A stretch of DNA of 35,236 nucleotides from a virus: positions 1 to 35,236 of IMG/VR virus record IMGVR_UViG_3300028840_004195; one strand, given 5' to 3'. The notes under the pieces are model-generated. The model ran no database searches. It saw only the letters and a list, made by a program, of their open reading frames with translations, and had not been told where the DNA came from. The translations under genes and the position numbers were made by a program. Numbering within the stretch: position 1 is the first letter of the stretch; each line of letters begins with the position of its first letter. Shown one piece after another: positions 20,282 through 28,720 of the stretch.

Positions 20282-21194
20282 ATGTGGGAATAGAAAAAAA
20301 GTAGACAAATACTCCTTACTAAAAGGTTCATCTAAGAAATGTCGAAAGTGTGCTTCTAAAAACATGGATCGCGAACTATGGGCGAAAGATCTTTCGGGTG
20401 AAAGATTTGGAAATTGGATTGTTATCTCAAGGGATCAAGAAGAGAAAAGCCAGCCATACTGGAATTGTCAATGCAAATGCGGAAATTATAAAAAGGTAAG
20501 CGGTGGATCATTAAGAAAAGGAAAGTCAAAACAGTGTAAGTCATGCGCGACAAAAAATGCACCAAGACCAGATGGATTAAAGGGGATTAATAATCTATTA
20601 GGAAAATCATTTGGTAAATGGACAGTAATTGCACAATCTGAAAGTCGATATGGTGGACGTGCATATTGGAACTGTAAATGTGAGTGTGGAATTGAGAAAG
20701 AGGTTAGCGGACAATCGCTTATCGACGGAAGATCAACCCAGTGTACGAAATGTTCTCCTCGTGATGGAGGGTTAAAACATGGAGGGTGCTCAGGAGGAAA
20801 AATTCCTGAATATCATATTTGGAATAGCATGAAAAATAGATGTCATAATTTGAACGACAAAGGATATCCGAATTATGGTGGAAGAGGAATTACAGTATGT
20901 AAAAAATGGATTGAATCATTTGAGGAATTTTACTCATACATAGGTCAACAACCTTTTCCAGGTGCATCCATAGACAGAATAGATAATAACGGGAACTATG
21001 AACCAGGAAATGTACGATGGGCAACACGCAAACAGCAGGCAGCTAATACTAGAAGACAAAAACATGGAGTGTGTGTGTCTCAGTGGTCGAAAGAAAAAAA
21101 TTTAGACAGGTTTCATGTGGCAAAAGCTTTAAAAAACGGATTGACATTGGAGCAGGTTGAAAAAAAAGTTCTTAAAGAGTTTGTTGAATATTAG
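20187..21194 (+). CDS. HNH homing endonuclease with three zinc-finger modules
   Basis: 335 aa. Three repeated modules carry C-x-C-x-C-G and C-x-x-C: C29/C31/C33 with C52/C55, C94/C96/C98 with C117/C120, and C163/C165/C167 with C186/C189. Each is preceded by a W-T/I-V strand. The C-terminal HNH domain (205-290) has the phage pattern Y-G-G-R-G-I-T-V-C, S-I-D-R-I-D-N-N-G-N-Y, and N-V-R-W-A-T. Such enzymes nick or cut an allele lacking the gene and spread by repair. The coding DNA is visibly more A-rich than its neighbours. Its start lies inside the lipoprotein gene and has no clear ribosome site. It is free-standing, with no intron seen. Confidence 0.85.
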   Translation: MKMNTELKAGKKINHWTLVHPEGKRSWICICKCGNRKKVDKYSLLKGSSKKCRKCASKNMDRELWAKDLSGERFGNWIVISRDQEEKSQPYWNCQCKCGNYKKVSGGSLRKGKSKQCKSCATKNAPRPDGLKGINNLLGKSFGKWTVIAQSESRYGGRAYWNCKCECGIEKEVSGQSLIDGRSTQCTKCSPRDGGLKHGGCSGGKIPEYHIWNSMKNRCHNLNDKGYPNYGGRGITVCKKWIESFEEFYSYIGQQPFPGASIDRIDNNGNYEPGNVRWATRKQQAANTRRQKHGVCVSQWSKEKNLDRFHVAKALKNGLTLEQVEKKVLKEFVEY

Positions 21195-21221
21195 AATTAT
21201 TTTCTCAAAGGAGAAATAGAT

Positions 21222-21491
21222 ATGGACCCAGCAACAATGATGGCAATGGCGGGGCTTTCAGGAGCAGCAAGCGGTGCCACAAGCTATTTCGATTCTAAAT
21301 CCAAAAAGAAAATGGCAGAAAAAGACGCTCAAGAAAAGCGAAGGCGTACATTTGCAGAACTTTTGAATCAAGCCCTAGAAAGGAGCTTCAAGGCTTCAGA
21401 GGGAACACGAGAAAGAGGTGTAGACCTGTCTAAAGCACGAGCAGCCGCTTTGCAAAATGTCGCTAGTCAATACGTTCAAACTTTTAGGTAA
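21222..21491 (+). CDS. small phage structural protein, 89 aa
   Basis: AAAGGAG precedes the ATG. The N-terminus is small-residue and methionine-rich (M-M-A-M-A-G-L-S-G-A-A-S-G), possibly membrane-active. It is followed by a basic segment and a helix with L-L-N-Q-A-L-E-R-S-F and a C-terminal S-K-A-R-A-A-A-L-Q-N-V-A-S-Q-Y. Similar small proteins occur next to tail genes of podoviruses and may be virion or ejection components. The identity is tentative. It is the first gene after the HNH insertion. Confidence 0.5.
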   Translation: MDPATMMAMAGLSGAASGATSYFDSKSKKKMAEKDAQEKRRRTFAELLNQALERSFKASEGTRERGVDLSKARAAALQNVASQYVQTFR

Positions 21492-21497
21492 CATCAG

Positions 21498-21782
21498 ATG
21501 AAAGAAGTAATGAAAGAGAAAAAAGTCCACGATGAGCTACTTAAGCTTCTGAAAAAGCATTTCCGAGAAGATGAAGAGGAAATGATGGAGGACGGATATG
21601 AAGATGGCTACGAAGAAGAAGAGGATATGCCTGAAGACTATGGAGATCTGTCTGAAGATGAGGATGCTGAAGTTGAAGAAGATGAAGACGAAGATGAAGA
21701 CGAGGAATCAGAGGGACTTTCAAAAGATAAACGTAAGGACCTTGCAATCGTCGTCTTAACAAAAAAAGCAGCAAAGCGATAA
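21498..21782 (+). CDS. extremely acidic protein, 94 aa
   Basis: After a basic 20-residue helix (K-E-V-M-K-E-K-K-V-H), residues 24-73 are mostly D and E, with the tandem units D-G-Y-E-D-G-Y-E-E-E and a run of alternating E-D pairs. A basic helix ends the protein (K-D-K-R-K-D-L-A-I-V-V-L). The charge layout is that of a DNA mimic or a protein that binds basic partners, but low complexity alone does not prove function. Its position between structural genes favours a virion-assembly or internal virion role. Confidence 0.5.
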   Translation: MKEVMKEKKVHDELLKLLKKHFREDEEEMMEDGYEDGYEEEEDMPEDYGDLSEDEDAEVEEDEDEDEDEESEGLSKDKRKDLAIVVLTKKAAKR

Positions 21783-21797
21783 TCCTAGGATTGGGTG

Positions 21798-22805
21798 ATG
21801 GGAACTAGACGACTTGAGGAAATGATCGCTGATGCGCGATCACAGGCATATAGCGAGGACTACAGTTCCACGGAGGGGTGGGATGATAATGTCGTATCCC
21901 GATTATTCAACCAGGGATTGAATCTTCTCTATCATCGTGTCACAGAAATAGACAACCCAGCGAATATAGAAGAAGTGTCTATTGACTCTGTAGCGAATCA
22001 ACAAGCTTACGATATCCCTATTGATGTGCAGATGGCTATCAGGATTATGGATGTTCGATTCCAGTGGGGAGGGCAAGCTTACGAGTTTGTAACCCTCAGA
22101 CAGGGAACGATTTCAGAGAGATTCGATTATCCAATCAATATACCGGATTCGTATTGCATTAGAGACGGGAAGATACTCTTAAGCCCAACACCGGACAGTT
22201 CTAGGTCTGGAGCCATCATAATCAACTATCAGAAGCGGATGCGCTCACTTGATGTTAGGAGAGGACAGCTTTCCTCCAAGACTGATACCCCCGTTACAGT
22301 GACCCTCACATTCCCATCTAATAGTCAGAAATACGCCAACATGCAGACGAACGCGAATGACGTTCTAGATAAGCGCGATTATGTGTGTTTGGTTGACAGG
22401 AGTGGAGATCCAATTGTTTCTCAATTACCAGTGGGTAGCTATAACACAACGACACAGGTAATTACGGCAGAGGCAGACTATAGCTTCCCGACAGACGAGT
22501 TAGCGGCCTTAGACGCAGCCATTGCAGCCAGTACACCGATGTATGCAGTGTCCGGTCAGTATGCTAGCAGTCACTCCGAATTGGATTCTCAATGCGAAGA
22601 TTATCTGATTGATTATGTGATTACTCAACTCCTACGACTACAGTCTAATATCGGAGAGATGCAAGAGCTTAGGATTAGAGAGGCTGAAATTCTAGATGCT
22701 CTTGTTGCAGCCTATCGTAGATATCGGCCCTCTGTTTATCCTGTTCGTTTCACAAAATCATTTTCTCGTAATGGCTATCCGTGGGGACGCAGGGGAGCGT
22801 ATTAA
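21798..22805 (+). CDS. head-tail adaptor (P22 gp4 / T7 gp11 type)
   Basis: About 335 aa from the ATG at 21798. The N-terminal helical part (R-R-L-E-E-M-I-A-D-A-R-S-Q-A) and a central beta insertion are followed by a long C-terminal helix (M-Q-E-L-R-I-R-E-A-E-I-L-D-A-L) and a basic end (S-F-S-R-N-G-Y-P-W-G-R-R). This is the plan of podovirus adaptor or tail-tube-A proteins that bind below the portal. The gene lies just before the nozzle gene, which fits. An in-frame GTG one codon upstream is a less likely start. Confidence 0.65.
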   Translation: MGTRRLEEMIADARSQAYSEDYSSTEGWDDNVVSRLFNQGLNLLYHRVTEIDNPANIEEVSIDSVANQQAYDIPIDVQMAIRIMDVRFQWGGQAYEFVTLRQGTISERFDYPINIPDSYCIRDGKILLSPTPDSSRSGAIIINYQKRMRSLDVRRGQLSSKTDTPVTVTLTFPSNSQKYANMQTNANDVLDKRDYVCLVDRSGDPIVSQLPVGSYNTTTQVITAEADYSFPTDELAALDAAIAASTPMYAVSGQYASSHSELDSQCEDYLIDYVITQLLRLQSNIGEMQELRIREAEILDALVAAYRRYRPSVYPVRFTKSFSRNGYPWGRRGAY

Positions 22806-22806
22806 A

Positions 22807-25800
22807 ATGGCGAAGGTGCTTACAAATACGTACAACTCTTTGCGAGGGTTTAGCACAGCGAGCGCGTTTGTCAGAAAGGCGAACATTGCTAGTAAGGCGA
22901 TCAACCTCTATCGACGAGCTGATGGGACAATCTCCCCGAGAAGAGGATACCAGGTACAAGCAGATGATATTGGAGGGCTTGGACTTGCTACTTATGAGAA
23001 CTCCCTAACCGGAGCACGTCAGCCGATTTGCATTCATAGAGACGGGAATCTCTACTTACAACAGACAGGTACTCTCACCATTGCCTTTTCGGATCCCAAC
23101 TCTATCCCAGAGAGCTATGTCAATTATGAGATCTATGTAGATCCTGATAATGTTTCTGATAACCAGGAGTGTGATTTCGATCCGTACCTAGTAATGGATG
23201 ATCGTGCTCTTGTCAGCGATCGGATTAAATTCCGAATGAAACAGCAGATAGGAGTTGATGGGGAGTCAATCGGTACAGGATCCGCCACTTATAGCGGTTC
23301 TCTTGCTACAACCCCTATATCTCCTGCTAGTATCGTTATGACCGATGGAACGTTGGTTATCTATGATGATGGGTTAGGCTCATTTACTGGAGACACTGGA
23401 GTAGGCACAAACACCATCGATTATACGACTGGTGCATACACGGTTACATTGAGCGGTGCAACCGGAGCTTTAACAGCAGATTATCGGACTACGTTTGCAG
23501 AGCAGTTTGACTTGAACCTTGGGAAGGGTTTCAACGAAGTCACAACCGTAAATGTATCAGACTTAATCACTTCCCTGAATGCAGTTACAGGGATAACAGC
23601 TACAGGCTCAGGGGACACGTCAAAACCAGCAGCATTCTTAGAGGTTACCGAAGCGACAAACATCTTCCACGGTCAAACAGTCACCCTAAACTGGTACTAC
23701 TGGGAACTAGCCAACCGAACAGTTTCAAACACGTTCTCAGGTCTGCAAGCAAAGATCAGTGATGACGATTTCAGGATTGCTTCCTTCGCTGCATATGATG
23801 AGGCGATCTATATCGCGACTCGTTACGACGAAATACAAAAGTATGATGGGCAAACAATTTTTCGGGCTGGAATGCCACAGGCTCCTAGAATTGGAGCTTT
23901 TCTAACTGGCGCGGGAACGCCCATCATGGGTGCTGATACCTTCAAGTATGTGATGACCTATGAGCAGGTTGATAATAACGGAAGGCTTGTAGAAGGGCGA
24001 AGATCTGAAGAGACTGAGATTACCACTACAGCTAGCGACACGTATATTCAAGCTTCAACCCTGTTCTTGCTTCAAGGAAGTGGGTGGAACACAAATTGCG
24101 CTATGTCAAGCTCTGCACAAACAGGTGTTAGCACTATAGCAGTTGATGATGGAACCGGAGCGCCTCATTCGATTCGTCCTGGTGATACTGTCTATTTCGA
24201 AGAGGACCCAGCAGCTATTGCAGATGGAGCACAAGCACCAGTCACAGTTACTAATGATCTGAACGTAATGGATGTGGATGTTGGCCACACAGTTTACGAG
24301 GGAAACGAGATTCGTTTTGAGGATAGCACAACCGGAGAGACTCATATCCGAACTGTTATCAGTACAACCGCAACCACTATTACATTTGGAGGTGCAAGCG
24401 TTGATATCGCTGATAATGCGGAATTATCAGTCTATAGAACGAGAAAGGTTGCTTCTGTTACAGACCTAACGATTACCCTAGATACTCCAGATGATGCCAA
24501 TGAGAGCACGACTGTAAGCGTCAAAGACAATGCGGCCTTCTCAAACAATCTAAAGGTTAACATCTATCGTACAGAGGGAAGCGGGACCACGTTCTATCTG
24601 ATAGCAACAGTGCCGAACAACTCTTACCTCACTTCCATCAACTATGATGACAAGGTTACCGATACGACTCTAGCACTTCAAAGACGATACGCTGTTCCTG
24701 TTAGAGAGCCAGATCCACCACCTAAGACAGGGGTGGTAATTTCGTATCAAAACCAGCTTGTGTTTGGTCAAGACGACGAAAACGATGACACTGTTTGGTT
24801 TTCGGAACCATCTCAACCTGAGTATGTATCGCAAGCGTTTAACAACTTCCTAGTCCCAAGCAACTCTGATGACGTTGTTGGTTTAGGTGTGTCTGGATCT
24901 ACTCTTGTGGTGTTCAAGGACAAGTCGATCTATGCTGTGAATGGTAGTCTAGCTACCAGTCAATTCCTTGTGCAGCCAGTTGCTTCGGGTAGTAATATCG
25001 GGTGCGTCTCCCATCATTCCATCTCTCCCGTTGGTGGGCTTCTCTACTTCCTACATAACAACGGTGTCTATGCGCTAGATGAGACCGAGCTATTCCCGAC
25101 AGATGAAACCGGAAGCCCTATTCCTATTTCGATTCCGATAGACCAGATCTTCAGAGAGGATAAGATTCTTGAAGATCGAGGATTCACATTTAAGCGATCT
25201 GTGGCAATCAACTACAGCAAAGACAACATGTATTTGTTGTTTGTTCCAGCAGAGAATTTTGGGTCAGGACCAAAAGCAGCAAACAACTACTCAAGGGTAT
25301 TTGCATATGATTACATGGGAAAAAACTGGTTTGAGTGGACTCGTGTAAATGCGGCAGGTGGCTGGTATGTGTTTGATAACAATCTCTTTTGGCAAGAGCG
25401 GATTCTTAAGAGATCCTCGATTACATCTAAGAAGTACAAGCAACACCGAAAGTATCGACTGATTGACCAGGTAGATCACGTTACTCCAATTCGCGTCACC
25501 TGGGAGTCTTCATGGGAAGACCTTAACCAGCCAAGGGTTAGAAAGAAGTTTGTAAGAACGGCTTTGTTGTTCGACGAAATATCCGCATTGTTTCAAGAAA
25601 ACGTTCCAACTTTGTGTTTTTACAGTTATAAAGATTGGGTAGACGGCAGGGTTAGCACGCGCTCCGATCTAATGCAAAAAGTCCAGTCTAGCTCTTGGAG
25701 CACCGACCAATGGAATTGGATTGAGTGGTCAGGGTATCAGGACTCTTTCATTACAGTGCCACTTAGGGGTGGTACAGTAGCGAAGGCGTTGAAGATAGGA

Positions 25801-25890
25801 TTGCAGCTCAACACGATAAACACCTCATTCAAATTACAGGGATTCCAAAACGAGGTTGGAGCCGAATTTAGGAAAACGATTGTACGATGA
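22807..25890 (+). CDS. tail nozzle protein (P22 gp10 / T7 gp12 type)
   Basis: 1027 aa from the ATG at 22807, which follows AGGGGAG. The N-terminus reads M-A-K-V-L-T-N-T-Y-N-S-L-R-G-F. Most of the protein is beta-rich with inserted immunoglobulin-like stretches (roughly residues 160-300 and 400-560). The C-terminal half has the nozzle signature: L-V-V-F-K-D-K-S-I-Y-A-V-N-G, then C-V-S-H-H-S-I-S-P-V-G-G and F-L-H-N-N-G-V-Y-A-L-D. These proteins form the hexameric tube below the adaptor. It is longer than T7 gp12 (about 800 aa), as expected from the insertions. A 37-residue upstream extension is open but lies within the adaptor gene. Confidence 0.75.
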   Translation: MAKVLTNTYNSLRGFSTASAFVRKANIASKAINLYRRADGTISPRRGYQVQADDIGGLGLATYENSLTGARQPICIHRDGNLYLQQTGTLTIAFSDPNSIPESYVNYEIYVDPDNVSDNQECDFDPYLVMDDRALVSDRIKFRMKQQIGVDGESIGTGSATYSGSLATTPISPASIVMTDGTLVIYDDGLGSFTGDTGVGTNTIDYTTGAYTVTLSGATGALTADYRTTFAEQFDLNLGKGFNEVTTVNVSDLITSLNAVTGITATGSGDTSKPAAFLEVTEATNIFHGQTVTLNWYYWELANRTVSNTFSGLQAKISDDDFRIASFAAYDEAIYIATRYDEIQKYDGQTIFRAGMPQAPRIGAFLTGAGTPIMGADTFKYVMTYEQVDNNGRLVEGRRSEETEITTTASDTYIQASTLFLLQGSGWNTNCAMSSSAQTGVSTIAVDDGTGAPHSIRPGDTVYFEEDPAAIADGAQAPVTVTNDLNVMDVDVGHTVYEGNEIRFEDSTTGETHIRTVISTTATTITFGGASVDIADNAELSVYRTRKVASVTDLTITLDTPDDANESTTVSVKDNAAFSNNLKVNIYRTEGSGTTFYLIATVPNNSYLTSINYDDKVTDTTLALQRRYAVPVREPDPPPKTGVVISYQNQLVFGQDDENDDTVWFSEPSQPEYVSQAFNNFLVPSNSDDVVGLGVSGSTLVVFKDKSIYAVNGSLATSQFLVQPVASGSNIGCVSHHSISPVGGLLYFLHNNGVYALDETELFPTDETGSPIPISIPIDQIFREDKILEDRGFTFKRSVAINYSKDNMYLLFVPAENFGSGPKAANNYSRVFAYDYMGKNWFEWTRVNAAGGWYVFDNNLFWQERILKRSSITSKKYKQHRKYRLIDQVDHVTPIRVTWESSWEDLNQPRVRKKFVRTALLFDEISALFQENVPTLCFYSYKDWVDGRVSTRSDLMQKVQSSSWSTDQWNWIEWSGYQDSFITVPLRGGTVAKALKIGLQLNTINTSFKLQGFQNEVGAEFRKTIVR

Positions 25891-26246
25891 TTGTAAGACA
25901 CCCTCCTAAAATCAATTCTCCAAAAGGCTTGGCTAGATATGTCCAAGTTGACTTGTTCACATGGTTGAAAAACTTTGCAGTGGGAATGAATGGGAATGTG
26001 GATTTCGACAGCAACTTCAATAGCTTCTTAGCGAAAGATATTGTGATTGCAGCAGGTGCAACAGCGTTAGTCACAAACGAATTATCAGTTATCCCCACCG
26101 AACGTTATATCGTGAGACAAACCGGAGACGGGGTTATAACAGACGGAGCTTGGACAGCGAACACATTGGAGTTGGTTAATCAAGGCTCGGGATCAGTAAC
26201 AATCAGCGTGCGGTTTTTTGCCGTATTTAGTCCGTTGGAAAGATAG
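25887..26246 (+). CDS. small tail-associated protein, 119 aa
   Basis: The ATG overlaps the nozzle stop (ATGA). The protein is beta-rich: Y-V-Q-V-D-L-F-T-W-L-K-N-F, an alanine-rich I-V-I-A-A-G-A-T-A-L-V strand and a terminal T-I-S-V-R-F-F-A-V-F-S. The length and position suggest a tail-tip or fibre-attachment protein. Small single-domain proteins after the nozzle occur in several podoviruses, but the family is not identified. Confidence 0.5.
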   Translation: MIVRHPPKINSPKGLARYVQVDLFTWLKNFAVGMNGNVDFDSNFNSFLAKDIVIAAGATALVTNELSVIPTERYIVRQTGDGVITDGAWTANTLELVNQGSGSVTISVRFFAVFSPLER

Positions 26247-26255
26247 GAGTACAGA

Positions 26256-26861
26256 ATGGCATTCGGAAGAATCGCTCGCAAACGAGAAAAAGAACGACAA
26301 AAGCAAGAAGCCCAGCTTCAACAAGACTTGTCGAAAGTAGACGATCCAACGCAATACGCAGGTGAATACGGAGATCTACAGAGAGCTGCATATGAACAGC
26401 AACAGCAGCAATCTCCATATCAAGAAGCTAGTCGTGAAAGACACCAAACGATGGCTAGAGAAGACGCAACAGAAGAACTACCAGGACTCAGTGAGGAAGC
26501 TAAGAGAGCTTCTAGAGAGTCAGCACAGGCACAAATCGATTCTCAGGTAGCAAATCAACAGAGACAGCTAGCAAGCGTTTCAGGGCGTGCTGGAATGCGT
26601 GGTGGTGCAGCTTCAGCACTACAGTCCTCAGCAGCTCAACAAGGGCTTGATGCTATGAATCAATTCCAAAGGGATCTTGTAGAGAGAGACTCTGAAGTTG
26701 CGTTACAGAGACTTGCAGCTTACATGGCCTCACTACAGGGATACACAGCGGATGATCTACTAGAGAGACAGGCCATTATGGATTATATGTCAGGACGAAG
26801 ATCAGAAGGGCGTGAAGACGCTTATGCTCGTTCGTTTGGACACGATTATAGGAGGGCGTAA
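26256..26861 (+). CDS. internal virion / ejection protein A, 201 aa
   Basis: A highly helical, Q/A/R-rich protein: a basic N-terminus (R-K-R-E-K-E-R-Q-K-Q), then long amphipathic helices (for example A-A-Q-Q-G-L-D-A-M-N-Q-F-Q-R). A central A-S-V-S-G-R-A-G-M-R-G-G-A-A motif is common in T7 gp14-like and P22 gp7-like proteins. Such proteins are stored in the head and ejected to form the channel through the envelope. It precedes two larger proteins of the same kind, joined by TAATG. Confidence 0.6.
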   Translation: MAFGRIARKREKERQKQEAQLQQDLSKVDDPTQYAGEYGDLQRAAYEQQQQQSPYQEASRERHQTMAREDATEELPGLSEEAKRASRESAQAQIDSQVANQQRQLASVSGRAGMRGGAASALQSSAAQQGLDAMNQFQRDLVERDSEVALQRLAAYMASLQGYTADDLLERQAIMDYMSGRRSEGREDAYARSFGHDYRRA

Positions 26862-28720
26862 TGGCTCGAAGAAGAGTAAAATCAGATGCGCTTAATCCTA
26901 GTGGAATATTCTCCGGTGATCCGAATGAGAGATTTAATCCCAGAGATCTATTTGCTGATGAAGATCAGTACAACGAGGTGCTTAATAGCCTACGACAGGT
27001 TGCGGGATTTGTTGACACTCCACAAGACGTAGACGACTACAAAGTACCACCACTGCCTCAAGAACCAGAACAGAGACTTCCACAGGGTATCGAGCTACTA
27101 GCAGATTATGCCGATACAGAAGCTAGAGAAGACGGTTTGGATGCAGTTGCAGAAACAGATCCATATTCCTTTCAGGCACAGCCTATCCCACTGGGCGGGG
27201 AACCTGCTTATTCCATGGGCGGTTCCCCCGTTTCTCCTCCTCAAGGACTTGAAATGGTCGGGGACTTAGCGGAGATAGAAGCGGAAGAAGATGCTTTAGA
27301 TTCGATTTCTGAAACAGAACCCCCTATCGAAGGTATACCTCCGGCTCCAGAAGAGGAGCTTGGCGGGTTGCCTCCTGCTATTGTGGAAGCAGCTAATCGA
27401 GGACCTCTAGAAGAAGTCACAGAACAAGATATGCCCAACGAGGGACTAGAAGCTGTTCCTGGAGCTGTAGCTGCATCAAAAGACGATCCAAGGGTGATAA
27501 ACACAGTCAACAACCTTTTACGCACTCAAGGTGTTGATGTAGATCCGATGATGATGCAATGGGCAGAGACGGCTGAAGGTGCAATCACAAAGCAGCTAGA
27601 AGATCTTAACCAAGAAGAGCAAGCGTTCCGACAGAAACTAGAAACTAAAAGCTTGGATAAGAATGATAAAGTTGCTCTAGGTATCGCCTTAGCCATCCCT
27701 GTGATCATGGCTCTATTTATGGGACCAGGTGTTCTTGTAGGAGCCTTGGGGGGACTGGGTAAAGGGTATTTGGAGTCTGTCCAACAGCAGGGAAAAGAAC
27801 GCGAGGCAGCCCAAAAAGGAATCGGGGAAATTGAAAAGAAACGAGCAGGTCTGGATGAAAAGCGCCTAAGTATAGCTAAAGACCTCCTAGCATCAGAAAG
27901 AAATCCTGAACTTCGCAAGTTCTATAGCCAGTACGACATTATTAGGGGCTTCACAGAAGATGGACAAGTGATTGTCGGAGATGATGCGCGAGTCTTTGGA
28001 GACGGTAGTAAGCAGAAGGTTGGAGTCCGTGGCGAGGATGAAGAAGGCGTTCTATGGTACGACACAAATCGACTTAAGAGAGACAAAGACCGCGAGACAT
28101 TCGACGAGAAAGTAGAAGATGGTCGAGAGGTCATAAGAAAGCTCTCAGAGACTCAAGAGAACGTAGATGACATCTCCAATATCATGGAAGCAATGAAAGA
28201 GCAAAATCCTGGATTGTATGAAGCTGCTAGATCAAAAATAGCACAAGCACTACCAGATCAAAACTTGGTGGACCTTCTTGGAAAAGAACAAAGCAGAATA
28301 AAGATTACGCTCCAGAATGACGATGGAACAGTGACAGAAGTGGACGCGATTCCGATGCTAAGCCAAAAAATCGGAATGCTAATGGATACTTACAGAACTG
28401 GATTCTTGACTGGAACTCGATACAGCGGACCATTTGAACAACATTGGAAGTCTGTATTCTCAGATCCATCAGATGTGAAAGAATGGTTATCTCAAGACCT
28501 GGAAACAATGCAGGCTAAGGCTAAGTCATTTGAAGCTTCCTTAATGGATAGGATGATTGGAACTCTAGTAAAAGATGGATTCATTCGTGAGCCTCTAGAA
28601 GAGAGATTCAAGCCAGTTCGTTCAGAGCCTCTTTCACAGGCTCAACCTAGGGCTAAAGCTAGACGGGATATCTTACAAGACACGGAACGCATGAAGTCGT
28701 TCATCACCCCAGAGGCATAA
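26861..28720 (+). CDS. internal virion / ejection protein B, 619 aa
   Basis: The N-terminal 200 residues are acidic and proline-rich with an internal duplication: residues 75-101 and 128-154 are related (both with D/E-A-R/E-E-D-G/A-L-D and A-E-T-D/S-E-T-E). A hydrophobic, glycine-rich segment at 271-300 (L-G-I-A-L-A-I-P-V-I-M-A-L-F) could insert in a membrane. Long charged helices follow to the end. One membrane-active segment within a helical protein is typical of podovirus ejection proteins. The exact counterpart is not identified. Confidence 0.6.
   Translation: MARRRVKSDALNPSGIFSGDPNERFNPRDLFADEDQYNEVLNSLRQVAGFVDTPQDVDDYKVPPLPQEPEQRLPQGIELLADYADTEAREDGLDAVAETDPYSFQAQPIPLGGEPAYSMGGSPVSPPQGLEMVGDLAEIEAEEDALDSISETEPPIEGIPPAPEEELGGLPPAIVEAANRGPLEEVTEQDMPNEGLEAVPGAVAASKDDPRVINTVNNLLRTQGVDVDPMMMQWAETAEGAITKQLEDLNQEEQAFRQKLETKSLDKNDKVALGIALAIPVIMALFMGPGVLVGALGGLGKGYLESVQQQGKEREAAQKGIGEIEKKRAGLDEKRLSIAKDLLASERNPELRKFYSQYDIIRGFTEDGQVIVGDDARVFGDGSKQKVGVRGEDEEGVLWYDTNRLKRDKDRETFDEKVEDGREVIRKLSETQENVDDISNIMEAMKEQNPGLYEAARSKIAQALPDQNLVDLLGKEQSRIKITLQNDDGTVTEVDAIPMLSQKIGMLMDTYRTGFLTGTRYSGPFEQHWKSVFSDPSDVKEWLSQDLETMQAKAKSFEASLMDRMIGTLVKDGFIREPLEERFKPVRSEPLSQAQPRAKARRDILQDTERMKSFITPEA

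Noticed and set aside
21541-21774. Leucine/histidine-rich minus-strand frame
   Set aside because: It is the complement of the D/E-rich repeat codons of the acidic protein gene.
27526-27918. Minus-strand frame of 130 codons rich in S and R
   Set aside because: It is antisense to an ejection-protein gene; its serine/arginine richness follows from the acidic, alanine-rich coding strand.
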